Source of the DNA: Gracilibacillus kekensis
GTDB taxonomy: Bacteria; Bacillota; Bacilli; Bacillales; Amphibacillaceae
Length of the DNA: 64,000 nucleotides
Reading direction: 5' to 3'
Assembly (NCBI RefSeq): GCF_900143085.1
Contig: NZ_FRCZ01000006.1
Span: 105,456 to 169,455, forward strand
The position numbers and the translations under genes were made by a program. Positions 42,061 to 49,918 of this stretch are shown one piece after another. Below the pieces are notes generated by a model, which worked only from the letters and a program-made list of their open reading frames with translations, was not told the origin of the DNA and made no database searches. Numbering within the stretch: position 1 is the first letter of the stretch; each line of letters opens with the position of its first letter.

Positions 42061-42975
42061 ATGAAACGAGCACGTATTATCTATAACCCTACTTCTGGTA
42101 GAGAGCTATTTAAAAAAGAATTGCCAGAAGTATTAAGGAGATTTGAAGAAGCAGGATATGAAACGTCTACTCATGCCACTACATGTGAGGGAGATGCGAT
42201 TGATGCTGCAAAATATGCTGTCGAAAACAAATTTGAATTAATTATCGCAGCTGGTGGAGATGGCACAGTTAATGAAGTATTGCATGGCATAGCTGAACAA
42301 GATCATCGACCACAATTAGCGGTTATTCCTGTAGGTACCACTAATGATTTTGCACGTGCATTAGGTATTCCAAGGGATATTCAAAAAGCAGTAAGTGTAA
42401 TATTAGAACATAACATTCGAAAGCTTGATATTGGTAAAGTTAATGAGCACTATTTTATGAATATTGCTGGTGGTGGAAAACTGACCGAATTAACATACGA
42501 AGTGCCAAGTAAATTAAAAACAATGCTAGGCCAACTCGCCTATTATTTAAAAGGTATTGAAATGTTACCATCATTAAAACCGATCAATGTGCAAATTGAG
42601 TATGATGGGAAGATTTTTGAAGATGAAATTATGCTTTTTCTTGTCTCCAATACCAATTCTGTCGGTGGATTTGAGAAAATTGCACCAGAGGCTAAAATGG
42701 ACGATGGCTATTTTGATTTAGTGATTCTTCGTAAAACAAATTTGGCTGAATTCGTACGGATAGCTAGCTTGGCCACTAGAGGGGCACACTTAGAGGATAA
42801 GAATATTTTCTATACAAAAGCAAATCGAATAAAAGTTTCTACTGATGAAAAAATGCAATTAAATCTAGATGGCGAGTATGGTGGTTTATTACCAGGTGAA
42901 TTCGAGAATCTTTATCAGCATATTGAATTCTTTGTATCAGAACAATTCATTGAGAAACAAACAGAAATTGAATAA
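42061..42975 (+). CDS. dagK: Diacylglycerol kinase
   Basis: 304 residues from ATG 42061, 7 bases after AAGAGGAG; upstream ATGs would overlap that site. DagK/YegS-type lipid kinase: IIYNPTSGRE at the start, nucleotide motif AAGGDGTVNEVLHGI near residue 65, VIPVGTTNDFARALGIP near residue 93, and C-terminal LNLDGEYGG. Returns diacylglycerol from lipoteichoic acid synthesis to phosphatidic acid. Position before rlmCD as in B. subtilis (yerQ-yefA). Confidence 0.95.
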   Translation: MKRARIIYNPTSGRELFKKELPEVLRRFEEAGYETSTHATTCEGDAIDAAKYAVENKFELIIAAGGDGTVNEVLHGIAEQDHRPQLAVIPVGTTNDFARALGIPRDIQKAVSVILEHNIRKLDIGKVNEHYFMNIAGGGKLTELTYEVPSKLKTMLGQLAYYLKGIEMLPSLKPINVQIEYDGKIFEDEIMLFLVSNTNSVGGFEKIAPEAKMDDGYFDLVILRKTNLAEFVRIASLATRGAHLEDKNIFYTKANRIKVSTDEKMQLNLDGEYGGLLPGEFENLYQHIEFFVSEQFIEKQTEIE

Positions 42976-42980
42976 AAACA

Positions 42981-43017
42981 AAAGATACATTCTAATCAAT
43001 GGATGTATCTTTTTTTG
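42981..43017 (+). terminator. Terminator after dagK
   Basis: AAAGATACATTC and GGATGTATCTTT form the stem, followed by TTTTTT. The remaining 200 bases before rlmCD hold a TTGACA at 43126-43131 but no convincing -10 at standard distance. Confidence 0.9.
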
Positions 43018-43221
43018 CTAAATAAATGAGAAAGTTACAATAGATTTCTACAAGGCTTGATGAATTTAACACTTTCAGTAAATTATTTCCCAGGAAATGA
43101 TTAAATTAGACACAGTATTTCCTATTTGACACGAGCTATGATAAAATTTGGACAGCATATGATAAGAAAGATTGTCGAGGTACGACTAGGACATTTTTTT
43201 TAGACAAAGGACGTTGATAAT

Positions 43222-44598
43222 ATGACAAAAATTGCCCCGCCCGTAAAAAAGAATCAAACAATTGAAGTTACATTTGAAGATATAACACACGAAGGTGACG
43301 GAGTAGGAAAAATAAATGGATATCCTTTATTTGTTCCTTATGGCCTTCCAGGAGAATCTGCCAAAGTAAAAGTAATCAAAGTGAAGAAGAACTTTGGCTT
43401 TGGTCGTTTAATAGAGACGACAAATGAAAGTGAACATCGTGTCGATCCACCATGTAATGTCTATTATAAATGTGGTGGATGTCAATTGCAGCATATGAGT
43501 TACGACATGCAGTTGAATATGAAAAGAAACCAAGTGTATAACTCTTTAAGGAAGATTGGGCACATTGAAAATATTCCGGTCCAACCTACGATTGGCATGA
43601 ACGATCCATGGCGATATAGAAATAAAGTACAGATACCTGTCGGCTCGAAAAATGGGGAGTTGATTACCGGTTTTTATCGAAAAAGAAGCCATGATATCAT
43701 CGATGATATGGAGCGATGTATCATAACGGATGAAGTCAATGACCGGATGGTAGATGAAGTCCGTGAAATAGCTAATCGCCTAGGGATAGAAGCGTATGAT
43801 GAACAAAATCATCGTGGTATCTTACGACATATAATGGTTAGATCGGGTCATGTAACCAAGCAAACAATGATTGTTTTAATAACGAGAACAGAAAAAGTGC
43901 CACAATTAAATGCTTTGATAGGCGAACTAACAGAAACATATCCTCATATTAAATCAATCGTGCAAAATATCAACAATGATCGAACAAATGTCATTCTTGG
44001 CAAGAAAACAAAAGTGTTGTGGGGAGACGAATATATATATGACGAAATTGGCGATATCAAATTTGCTATCTCCGCCAAATCCTTTTATCAAGTCAACCCA
44101 ACTCAAACCAAAAAATTATACGACAAAGCATTGGAATATGCTGATCTTTCGGGCAATGAGACGGTCATAGATGCTTATTGTGGTATTGGTACCATTTCAT
44201 TATTTCTCGCACAAAAGGCCAAAAAGGTTTATGGTGTGGAAATTGTTCCTGAAGCTATTAGTGATGCCAAGGAAAATGCAAAACTAAATCAAATTGAGAA
44301 TGCTGAATTCTTTGTGGGACAAGCAGAGAAAGTGATGCCCTGGTGGCAAGCTCAAGGTCTAATGCCAGATGTTATTGTCGTTGATCCACCAAGAAAAGGT
44401 TGTGATGAGGCACTATTACATGCAATGGTAGAAATGAAACCAAAGCGTATTGTCTACGTTTCCTGTAATCCATCCACATTAGCACGTGATTTGCGTGTAT
44501 TAGAAGATGGAGGTTATGAAACGAAAGAAGTCCAGCCGGTGGATATGTTTCCACAAACTACACATGTTGAGTGCGTGGCGTTGATAGAGTTGAAATAG
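43222..44598 (+). CDS. rlmCD: 23S rRNA (uracil-5-)-methyltransferase RlmCD
   Basis: 458 residues of the TrmA/RumA group. TRAM domain at the N terminus ([32 protein letters not shown]), iron-sulfur-type cysteines ([16 protein letters not shown] ... RCII), SAM motif [16 protein letters not shown] near residue 315 and catalytic [13 protein letters not shown] plus [14 protein letters not shown]. subtilis YefA methylates U747 and U1939; this enzyme is its positional counterpart. Confidence 0.95.
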   Translation: MTKIAPPVKKNQTIEVTFEDITHEGDGVGKINGYPLFVPYGLPGESAKVKVIKVKKNFGFGRLIETTNESEHRVDPPCNVYYKCGGCQLQHMSYDMQLNMKRNQVYNSLRKIGHIENIPVQPTIGMNDPWRYRNKVQIPVGSKNGELITGFYRKRSHDIIDDMERCIITDEVNDRMVDEVREIANRLGIEAYDEQNHRGILRHIMVRSGHVTKQTMIVLITRTEKVPQLNALIGELTETYPHIKSIVQNINNDRTNVILGKKTKVLWGDEYIYDEIGDIKFAISAKSFYQVNPTQTKKLYDKALEYADLSGNETVIDAYCGIGTISLFLAQKAKKVYGVEIVPEAISDAKENAKLNQIENAEFFVGQAEKVMPWWQAQGLMPDVIVVDPPRKGCDEALLHAMVEMKPKRIVYVSCNPSTLARDLRVLEDGGYETKEVQPVDMFPQTTHVECVALIELK

Positions 44599-44648
44599 AT
44601 ACGTATCAATAAGTTTAATGGACTTAAAGTGAAAATTAATTTGTTTTC

Positions 44649-44680
44649 TCCCTCGGACTGAAAAGTTTGGGGGATTTTTT
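44649..44680 (+). terminator. Terminator after rlmCD
   Basis: CTCCCTCGGAC pairs with GTTTGGGGGA through several G-U pairs and is followed by six T. Confidence 0.65.
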
Positions 44681-45056
44681 ACTTAGAGAGAGAATCTATC
44701 ATTTGCAGTTGAGAGTCATAACAGATATAGTTACCTTTCATATTAAAAGTACCCACCATTCCTTGAACTTCCATACTATTAATGATACCCTCTATCAATC
44801 TGATGGAACCTCGTTCTTCCAAGAATCATAGAGAATTGTAGAATCATCTTCAATATTTTTAACTATAACTTCATATTCTCCACCTGACCTATCAATAAAG
44901 CATAATGTGTTATGAAATGTATTACCCGAGATTGTAATTAAGTTGTCCTCTTTGTAATAGCCAGATTTAATTGTGATAGTAGCAAAAATGAAGAAACAAA
45001 AAATGTCGAAAAAATTGAACAGGAAACAAAAGCTATAATACTGATTAACAAACCTA
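44679..45056 (-). pseudogene. Frameshifted remnant of a small secreted or membrane protein
   Basis: On the minus strand a hydrophobic start (FLFNFFDIFCFFIFATITI) leads into coherent coding sequence (GYYKEDNLITISGNTFH, LCFIDRSGGEYEVIV, ILYDSWKNEVPSD) that stops, while another frame continues directly (ERGSIRLIEGIINSMEVQG, KGNYICYDSQLQMIDSL) to TAA at 44681-44679. This pattern fits a gene broken by a frameshift near 44815. No start with a good ribosome binding site remains. Family not recognised. Confidence 0.45.
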
Positions 45057-45079
45057 TATAGCTACCGCCTCCCTTACAT

Positions 45080-45658
45080 TTATGCTACAGGAAGCCTCAT
45101 ACAATATATTTCTAATCCATCGATGATTTTAGTATCCATCAGTTCGTAACCAACCCTTTCGTAAAAAGCAACATTTTGCTGATTCTCGGTATCAAGTGCC
45201 ACAGGATAGGCTGGCTGAGAAGATTCAGCAATTTCATGAATCTCACGTAAAACCTTTTTTCCAATGCCTTTTCCTTGATGGGAAGGGTCTACACCAATCA
45301 TGGTTATATAATAATGAGGCTGATTTGGCGCAATTGAAAAAGTGGTTTTTTGATAGTTAGTTAAGAATCTAAGCACATGAAATGGTAACCGAAATAGTAA
45401 TAAAAACATCTCTATATTTAATTTAACTTTAGCCCATATGGATACATGTCTAAGATTTCTAGGTCGATCTACTATTGCCACGTAACTTGGATCGTTCATA
45501 TCGTCTGTTAGGACCAGCCCATCTAATAAACGATTTTGTTTCAAGATAAATCTTATTAATTTTTTTGATCTGTATTTGTTTGATAATAAATGAATAAACA
45601 TAGGATCATTTTCAAATGCCCGAGATAGCAAATCGATATGGGTTTCATTAATAGTCAC
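45080..45658 (-). CDS. GNAT family N-acetyltransferase
   Basis: About 192 residues from GTG 45658, preceded by GGGGGG at good distance and overlapping the end of the membrane-protein gene by 11 bases. The acetyl-CoA motif is MIGVDPSHQGKGIGKKVLREI near residue 130, followed by LDTENQQNVAFYERVGYEL. The N-terminal part (FENDPMFIHLL, LLDGLVLTDD) resembles puromycin-type or YkkB-like acetyltransferases. Substrate unknown. Last gene of the TetR-controlled unit. Confidence 0.85.
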   Translation of the reverse strand: MTINETHIDLLSRAFENDPMFIHLLSNKYRSKKLIRFILKQNRLLDGLVLTDDMNDPSYVAIVDRPRNLRHVSIWAKVKLNIEMFLLLFRLPFHVLRFLTNYQKTTFSIAPNQPHYYITMIGVDPSHQGKGIGKKVLREIHEIAESSQPAYPVALDTENQQNVAFYERVGYELMDTKIIDGLEIYCMRLPVA

Positions 45659-46202
45659 TTTGTTCCCCCCTATGATGAAAAACGGAAAAGCTAAACAGTA
45701 CCTTAAAAATATAAAAAATGAATAATGTTGAAGCAAAGAAAGGTATTTCCTGACTATAATAAGCTGCAATAAGCAACCCTATACCTGTTAAACTACCTGC
45801 CAAGAGGGTATGGATCGAGTGCTCTCTAATTAAATTTAAGAATGCTGCACTAATTATCGTGTAAAGACAGATTATGATTCCGTAATGAATCGATATCTCC
45901 ATTGACCATGAAAGGATAATGGGCTGAATGTGAATAGCTATAAATATCCATCTGTTCCTTGAAGAACGATTATAAAATAAATCTGTTCCCTTTGTTAAAT
46001 TGGCAATAACTCCTCCTGAGATATCTAAGAACAAAAACCATGTAACTATTTGTTTTATTAAAGATAACTCCTTCCATTCATCATATCCCAGAATACCTGT
46101 TAAAAGACCAGAGCACAGTACAAAAATAACAATAACAACTAAAGAAGATTTCGTCTGAAATTCACCTAATATTTCATGAAAAAACTTTGGAATTTTCAAC
46201 AT
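45648..46202 (-). CDS. Integral membrane protein, five or six spans
   Basis: About 184 residues from ATG 46202. Hydrophobic spans are visible near residues 20-38, 50-65, 85-103, 110-128, 135-150 and 155-170; motif FLFLDISGGVIANLTKGTDLFY precedes a basic loop SSRNRW. I recognise no function. It overlaps the GNAT gene. The 18-base palindrome just upstream is a probable TetR operator, so it is likely the main target of the adjacent regulator. Confidence 0.75.
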   Translation of the reverse strand: MLKIPKFFHEILGEFQTKSSLVVIVIFVLCSGLLTGILGYDEWKELSLIKQIVTWFLFLDISGGVIANLTKGTDLFYNRSSRNRWIFIAIHIQPIILSWSMEISIHYGIIICLYTIISAAFLNLIREHSIHTLLAGSLTGIGLLIAAYYSQEIPFFASTLFIFYIFKVLFSFSVFHHRGEQSDY

Positions 46203-46216
46203 GGAACACCACTTTC

Positions 46217-46234
46217 TGACCGCTCGAACGGTCA
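46217..46234. promoter_or_regulatory. TetR-type operator O2
   Basis: TGACCGCTCGAACGGTCA is an 18-base near-perfect palindrome between tetR and the membrane-protein gene. It shares GACCG/CGGTC half-sites with the operator in front of tetR. Confidence 0.75.
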
Positions 46235-46262
46235 ATATTATTTTATTAAAAATGACAGTGCT

Positions 46263-46847
46263 TTATCTTAAAAGAGACTGCCATGCTTCCACTTGTAACG
46301 TCCATATTTCCTTAAATCTAGCACTATCAGAATCTAATAAAAAATGGAGTCCGTAACCATCCAATGTGATGATGATCATTTCAGAAACCTTTAATAGTTT
46401 TTCTTTTCTTTGAGAACTATAGCGGGATAACTGTGTTGCAATAGCATCAATCATCTCATCTTTGGTTTTTAATAAGTAGGCTCTATATTTTTCATCGTAT
46501 AAACAAGTATTGTAGAAATGAAGTAACACAGAATAGGATAACTTTTCTTCCTCACTAAGAGAGTAGATACTTTCCCCAAGAAAAGTAAGAAACGATTCTA
46601 AGTCTGCTTCCTGATTAGATTCAATAGGTTTCACCATATCTGCAAGGATATTCTCAAAAATCACGCGTAACACTTCATCTACAGAACCAAAGTGGTGAAA
46701 TATATTACTCTTACTAATTCCTGAAAGGTCAGCTATTTTCTTGGCGCTTAACCCTTTTAGTCCTTCTTCTGAAATAATTTTTATCGAGGCAGAAAGAATT
46801 CGGTTCTTTGTTTCGTTGCCCTTTGTAATTCTTAAATCCTTAGACAT
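46263..46847 (-). CDS. TetR family transcriptional regulator
   Basis: 194 residues. N-terminal helix-turn-helix (ILSASIKIISEEGLKGLSAKKIADLSGISKSNIFHHFGSVDEVL) and an all-helical C-terminal ligand domain. ATG 46847 follows AAGGAGAG. GACCG-type palindromes lie in front of it and in front of the next gene, so it probably represses itself and the membrane/GNAT pair. Ligand unknown. Confidence 0.93.
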   Translation of the reverse strand: MSKDLRITKGNETKNRILSASIKIISEEGLKGLSAKKIADLSGISKSNIFHHFGSVDEVLRVIFENILADMVKPIESNQEADLESFLTFLGESIYSLSEEEKLSYSVLLHFYNTCLYDEKYRAYLLKTKDEMIDAIATQLSRYSSQRKEKLLKVSEMIIITLDGYGLHFLLDSDSARFKEIWTLQVEAWQSLLR

Positions 46848-46877
46848 CTCAACTCTCCTTATAAATGTTCTTAATTA

Positions 46878-46907
46878 TAATATAATACTAACTAACCGAT
46901 CGGTCAA
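46878..46907 (-). promoter_or_regulatory. tetR promoter with operator O1
   Basis: On the minus strand TTGACC (46907-46902) and TATATT 17 bases on form a promoter. The palindrome ACCGATCGGT at 46895-46904 overlaps the -35, so bound repressor would block polymerase: a sign of autoregulation. Confidence 0.75.
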
Positions 46908-46984
46908 GGTAAAAAATTAATTTTGTTCGTACTTCTCTTAAAAAGATTATTAGTGATAAGAGAAAGGCGGCAACTTCAATTTTT

Positions 46985-47022
46985 TCAAAAAATTCCCGGC
47001 AGAGTAAATCCAGCCGGGAATG
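46985..47022 (-). terminator. Terminator of the xylanase gene
   Basis: On the minus strand ATTCCCGGC and GCCGGGAAT form a 9-bp stem followed by TTTTTTG. Confidence 0.9.
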
Positions 47023-47061
47023 TATTGAAAAAACAATCTGTATTAAAAGTGAACTATCACG

Positions 47062-48138
47062 TTAATGGATCTCTAGATAATCTAAAAAGGCATCCCATTG
47101 ACCATCATCAGCGGTGACGATGAGTTCGACCTCTTGATTTCCGGTGCCGTGGCTAACGTTATCAATTGTGTATTCAGCAGGATAGCCGTCACCGAAATAG
47201 AACGTACCTTTTGTTTGTCCACCGATTCTTAAATCGACTCTAGCCATGTTGGAATTATTGGATGCTCCTCTTAGCGTGAAACTATGATTGTTATTTTCAA
47301 AATACTGGGTGTATTTCACTGAATCATTGTTTGCATAGAGAGCTACACCATTAAATGGAGAGTTGATGTTACCAGTATATTGACCATTTTTGGTCATATT
47401 TTCTGCTTCCATTCTGGTTGTACTACCATCGCCGCCATCACCACCAGAATCTCCACCAATAATCAGGTTATTACGGTAAACATCAGCGCTTCCACTGCTT
47501 TGATATCCTTCCACAGTTAAAGCGACTTCATGCATATTTCCCATTGGCATGCCATGGTTTTCCCATGCTTTGAAGTGCTCGCTGACTGAAATATTACCAC
47601 TTGTACGCTTCGACCTTCTCACACTCCAATACTGCTGAAAAGTGGCTGTACCGATAATGGAAGGTTGTTGTACTCTTGTTGTTTCATATATATCATAGGT
47701 TCCACCATCCACTGTAATAGTACCTTTTGAAGAACTACCAGGTGGACGCCAGTCGCCCCAACTATCAACAATATAGTATTCTACTAGTGGGTCAACTGTC
47801 CATCCATATACCGTCAGATAAGAGTTTCCACTTGGTTGATAGTTTACTCCATAATCTATTGTTATGTTTCCAATCTGCTGATGTGTTTGGGTTTGATCGA
47901 ATTTCTTTCCTTTTCGGAATAAAATGTTACCAACGTTACCCCATTCTGCACTGAAAGTACCACCACTGTTAAGTGTCATACTTCCCCAGCCGCCACTATC
48001 CTTCCAAAATTCATAGTCATAACCACCATGAGTACCAGTTTCATTACCGGTTACTGCAGCATGGACATTCATTGTAGGAAAGGTTAGAGCAGCGCAAAAT
48101 AATGCTACCAAAAAAAATCTCATGCTTTTTCGTTTCAT
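47062..48138 (-). CDS. GH11 endo-1,4-beta-xylanase with C-terminal CBM36-like module
   Basis: 358 residues from ATG 48138, preceded by AAAGGAGGAG. Signal peptide to about residue 28 (VHAA). Residues 29-225 are a GH11 jelly roll; nucleophile Glu120 in [12 protein letters not shown] and acid/base Glu210 in [15 protein letters not shown] Gly/Asp linker (228-239) leads to a module of about 118 residues ([16 protein letters not shown] ... [15 protein letters not shown]) matching calcium-dependent CBM36/CBM6-type xylan-binding domains. Secreted and hydrolyses xylan. A cre site and a GAACCGGTTC palindrome lie upstream. Confidence 0.95.
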   Translation of the reverse strand: MKRKSMRFFLVALFCAALTFPTMNVHAAVTGNETGTHGGYDYEFWKDSGGWGSMTLNSGGTFSAEWGNVGNILFRKGKKFDQTQTHQQIGNITIDYGVNYQPSGNSYLTVYGWTVDPLVEYYIVDSWGDWRPPGSSSKGTITVDGGTYDIYETTRVQQPSIIGTATFQQYWSVRRSKRTSGNISVSEHFKAWENHGMPMGNMHEVALTVEGYQSSGSADVYRNNLIIGGDSGGDGGDGSTTRMEAENMTKNGQYTGNINSPFNGVALYANNDSVKYTQYFENNNHSFTLRGASNNSNMARVDLRIGGQTKGTFYFGDGYPAEYTIDNVSHGTGNQEVELIVTADDGQWDAFLDYLEIH

Positions 48139-48240
48139 TTGAATCTCCTCCTTTGATTTGATCAAATTACTTTCCATCACAAAAGCCTGCATTCAACTGC
48201 TAGTTGAGATAAATGATAGCATCTAACACCTCCGTTTCCT

Positions 48241-48264
48241 TGAAAGCGCTTTCTGAACCGGTTC
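48241..48264 (-). promoter_or_regulatory. cre site and adjacent palindrome upstream of xylanase
   Basis: TGAAAGCGCTTTCT at 48241-48254 matches the CcpA consensus TGWAANCGNTNWCA except the last base. GAACCGGTTC at 48255-48264 is a second perfect palindrome of the LacI-family type. Suggests catabolite repression plus a specific regulator. Confidence 0.75.
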
Positions 48265-48613
48265 TAGGTAATAATAACAAAATTGACAAATACCGTAAAT
48301 AAACTTATTCGATTAACTATATTTATTTAAACGTCTTATATAGTTTTCAAAGATAATCACAAAATAAATGATAGAGAAGGCTACTTTGTCATGATTTTCT
48401 TACTATTTCATTAGAATTAAGCAAATCTGTTTGGGAGGGTGAACGATATACAGCCACTAAACTGGATAGACTTGCTATTCGTAATCATTATATTAGATAA
48501 TCTATCAATAATTTATAGTAATTTTTTGGAAAAAAGGTTATTTTCTTCATAAAGACTATTAAAATGTATAAAAATAACAAATTTTAACAATATGTGAAGA
48601 AATGATTATTTAC

Positions 48614-48627
48614 TGTAAGCGCTTCCT
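48614..48627 (+). promoter_or_regulatory. cre site upstream of pectate lyase
   Basis: TGTAAGCGCTTCCT has the TGTAAGCGCTT core of CcpA sites, about 100 bases before the start codon. The 590-base gap between xylanase and pectate lyase otherwise shows AT-rich promoter-like DNA and no supported gene. Confidence 0.7.
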
Positions 48628-48729
48628 TGATTATGATTAAAGTAATAAAACCAGAAGGGAGGTTAGCTTCTTATTCCTTGCATTTTAAGTCTTTGGTCTT
48701 AAAAATCTAAAAAAGGAAGTGAGAAAAGG

Positions 48730-49728
48730 ATGAGAAAAAGTGTGATGAAATGGGTTGTGATGAGCGGGTTCGTAATATTGATGTTAGGAGTTTCTCTCCA
48801 ATCGGTATCCGCAAATAGTCCAAACTTTAGTATGACCGGTTTCGCTACGATGAATGGAGGTACTACTGGTGGTGCTGGTGGAGACACTGTTACTGTAAAC
48901 ACAGGTGATCAACTAACTCAGGCATTGAAGGACAAAAATGATAGTACTCCACTGACTATCTATGTGGATGGCACCATTACACCTGGCAATACATCAGATA
49001 GCAAAATTAATATTAAAGATGTTTCCGATGTTTCTGTGCTTGGTGTAGGTACTAATGGAGAATTAGATGGTATCGGAATAAAAGTGTGGCGAGCGGACAA
49101 TATTATTATTCGTAACCTCACCATCCATGAGGTAAACACCGGTGACAAAGATGCCGTAAGCATTGAAGGACCTTCCAGTAATATATGGGTAGACCACAAT
49201 GAGCTTTATCATAGTTTAAATGTGGACAAGGATTATTATGATGGTTTGTTTGATGTGAAAAGGGATGCTTACAACATTACTTTCTCATGGAACTATGTAC
49301 ATGATGGTTGGAAGTCAATGTTAATGGGGTCTTCAGATAGTGATAGTGCGGAGCGAAATATCACTTTTCATCACAATCATTTCCAAGACTTAAACTCTCG
49401 TGTCCCTTCTTTCCGTCATGGTGAAGGACACTTGTACAATAATTATTTCGAGGGGATTATTGATACCGGAATTAACGCAAGGATGGGTGCAAAATTATTA
49501 GTGGAGAATAATGTGTTTGAAAATTCAAAGGATCCATTAGGTTATTGGTATAGCAGTCAACCTGGCTATTGGAACGTGTCAAACAATCTGTATATCAACA
49601 GTACAGGAAGTCAACCGACGACCTCTACTACCAACTATACCGTTCCATATAACTACTCACTTACTCCAGTAGGAGATGTAAAAACAATGGTCACACAAAA
49701 TGCTGGGGTAGGAGTAATACAACCATAA
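48730..49728 (+). CDS. Secreted pectate lyase, PL1 family
   Basis: 332 residues. Signal peptide ends near residue 29 (SVSANS). Parallel beta-helix lyase: IWVDH at 152-156, calcium-site region [12 protein letters not shown] (169-179), catalytic-type RVPSFR with Arg224 and Arg229, and asparagine ladder stretches (HHNHF, LYNNYF). It cleaves polygalacturonate by beta-elimination. AAGGAAG precedes ATG 48730. Divergent from the xylanase, sharing a cre-bearing region; closed by its own terminator. Confidence 0.95.
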   Translation: MRKSVMKWVVMSGFVILMLGVSLQSVSANSPNFSMTGFATMNGGTTGGAGGDTVTVNTGDQLTQALKDKNDSTPLTIYVDGTITPGNTSDSKINIKDVSDVSVLGVGTNGELDGIGIKVWRADNIIIRNLTIHEVNTGDKDAVSIEGPSSNIWVDHNELYHSLNVDKDYYDGLFDVKRDAYNITFSWNYVHDGWKSMLMGSSDSDSAERNITFHHNHFQDLNSRVPSFRHGEGHLYNNYFEGIIDTGINARMGAKLLVENNVFENSKDPLGYWYSSQPGYWNVSNNLYINSTGSQPTTSTTNYTVPYNYSLTPVGDVKTMVTQNAGVGVIQP

Positions 49729-49732
49729 GAAG

Positions 49733-49773
49733 ACAAGCCACATGAAAAAGAAATTTCATGTGGCTTGTTTTTT
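49733..49773 (+). terminator. Terminator after pectate lyase
   Basis: ACAAGCCACATGAAA and TTTCATGTGGCTTGT form a long perfect stem followed by TTTTT. Confidence 0.95.
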
Positions 49774-49871
49774 ATGAAAAGGAAGATACAATAATGTATT
49801 ATAATTGAAAAAAAAATGAAACATTGTACATGTACTATGTTTGTTAGAATTAAGATGGAGGTATTTATATT

Positions 49872-49898
49872 GTGAAGGAACGTGTTTTAATACGGTAA
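49872..49898 (+). other. Possible 8-codon leader peptide
   Basis: GGAGG at 49857-49861 is followed by GTG at 49872 and codons for KERVLIR, then TAA at 49896. The main gene's own ribosome binding site begins 7 bases later. May be a coupling leader or a chance frame. Confidence 0.25.
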
Positions 49899-49918
49899 TA
49901 TGGGGGAGCATGATACCA

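Noticed and set aside
43126..43200. TTGACA and a short GTCG/CGAC hairpin with T-run before rlmCD, as an attenuator
   Set aside because: Stem of only four base pairs and no -10 at normal distance; not supportable.
48439..48560. Hydrophobic mini-frame NDIQPLNWIDLLFVIIIL in the xylanase-pectate lyase gap
   Set aside because: The only start, a GTG, directly abuts GGGAGG with no spacing; no support beyond one hydrophobic stretch.
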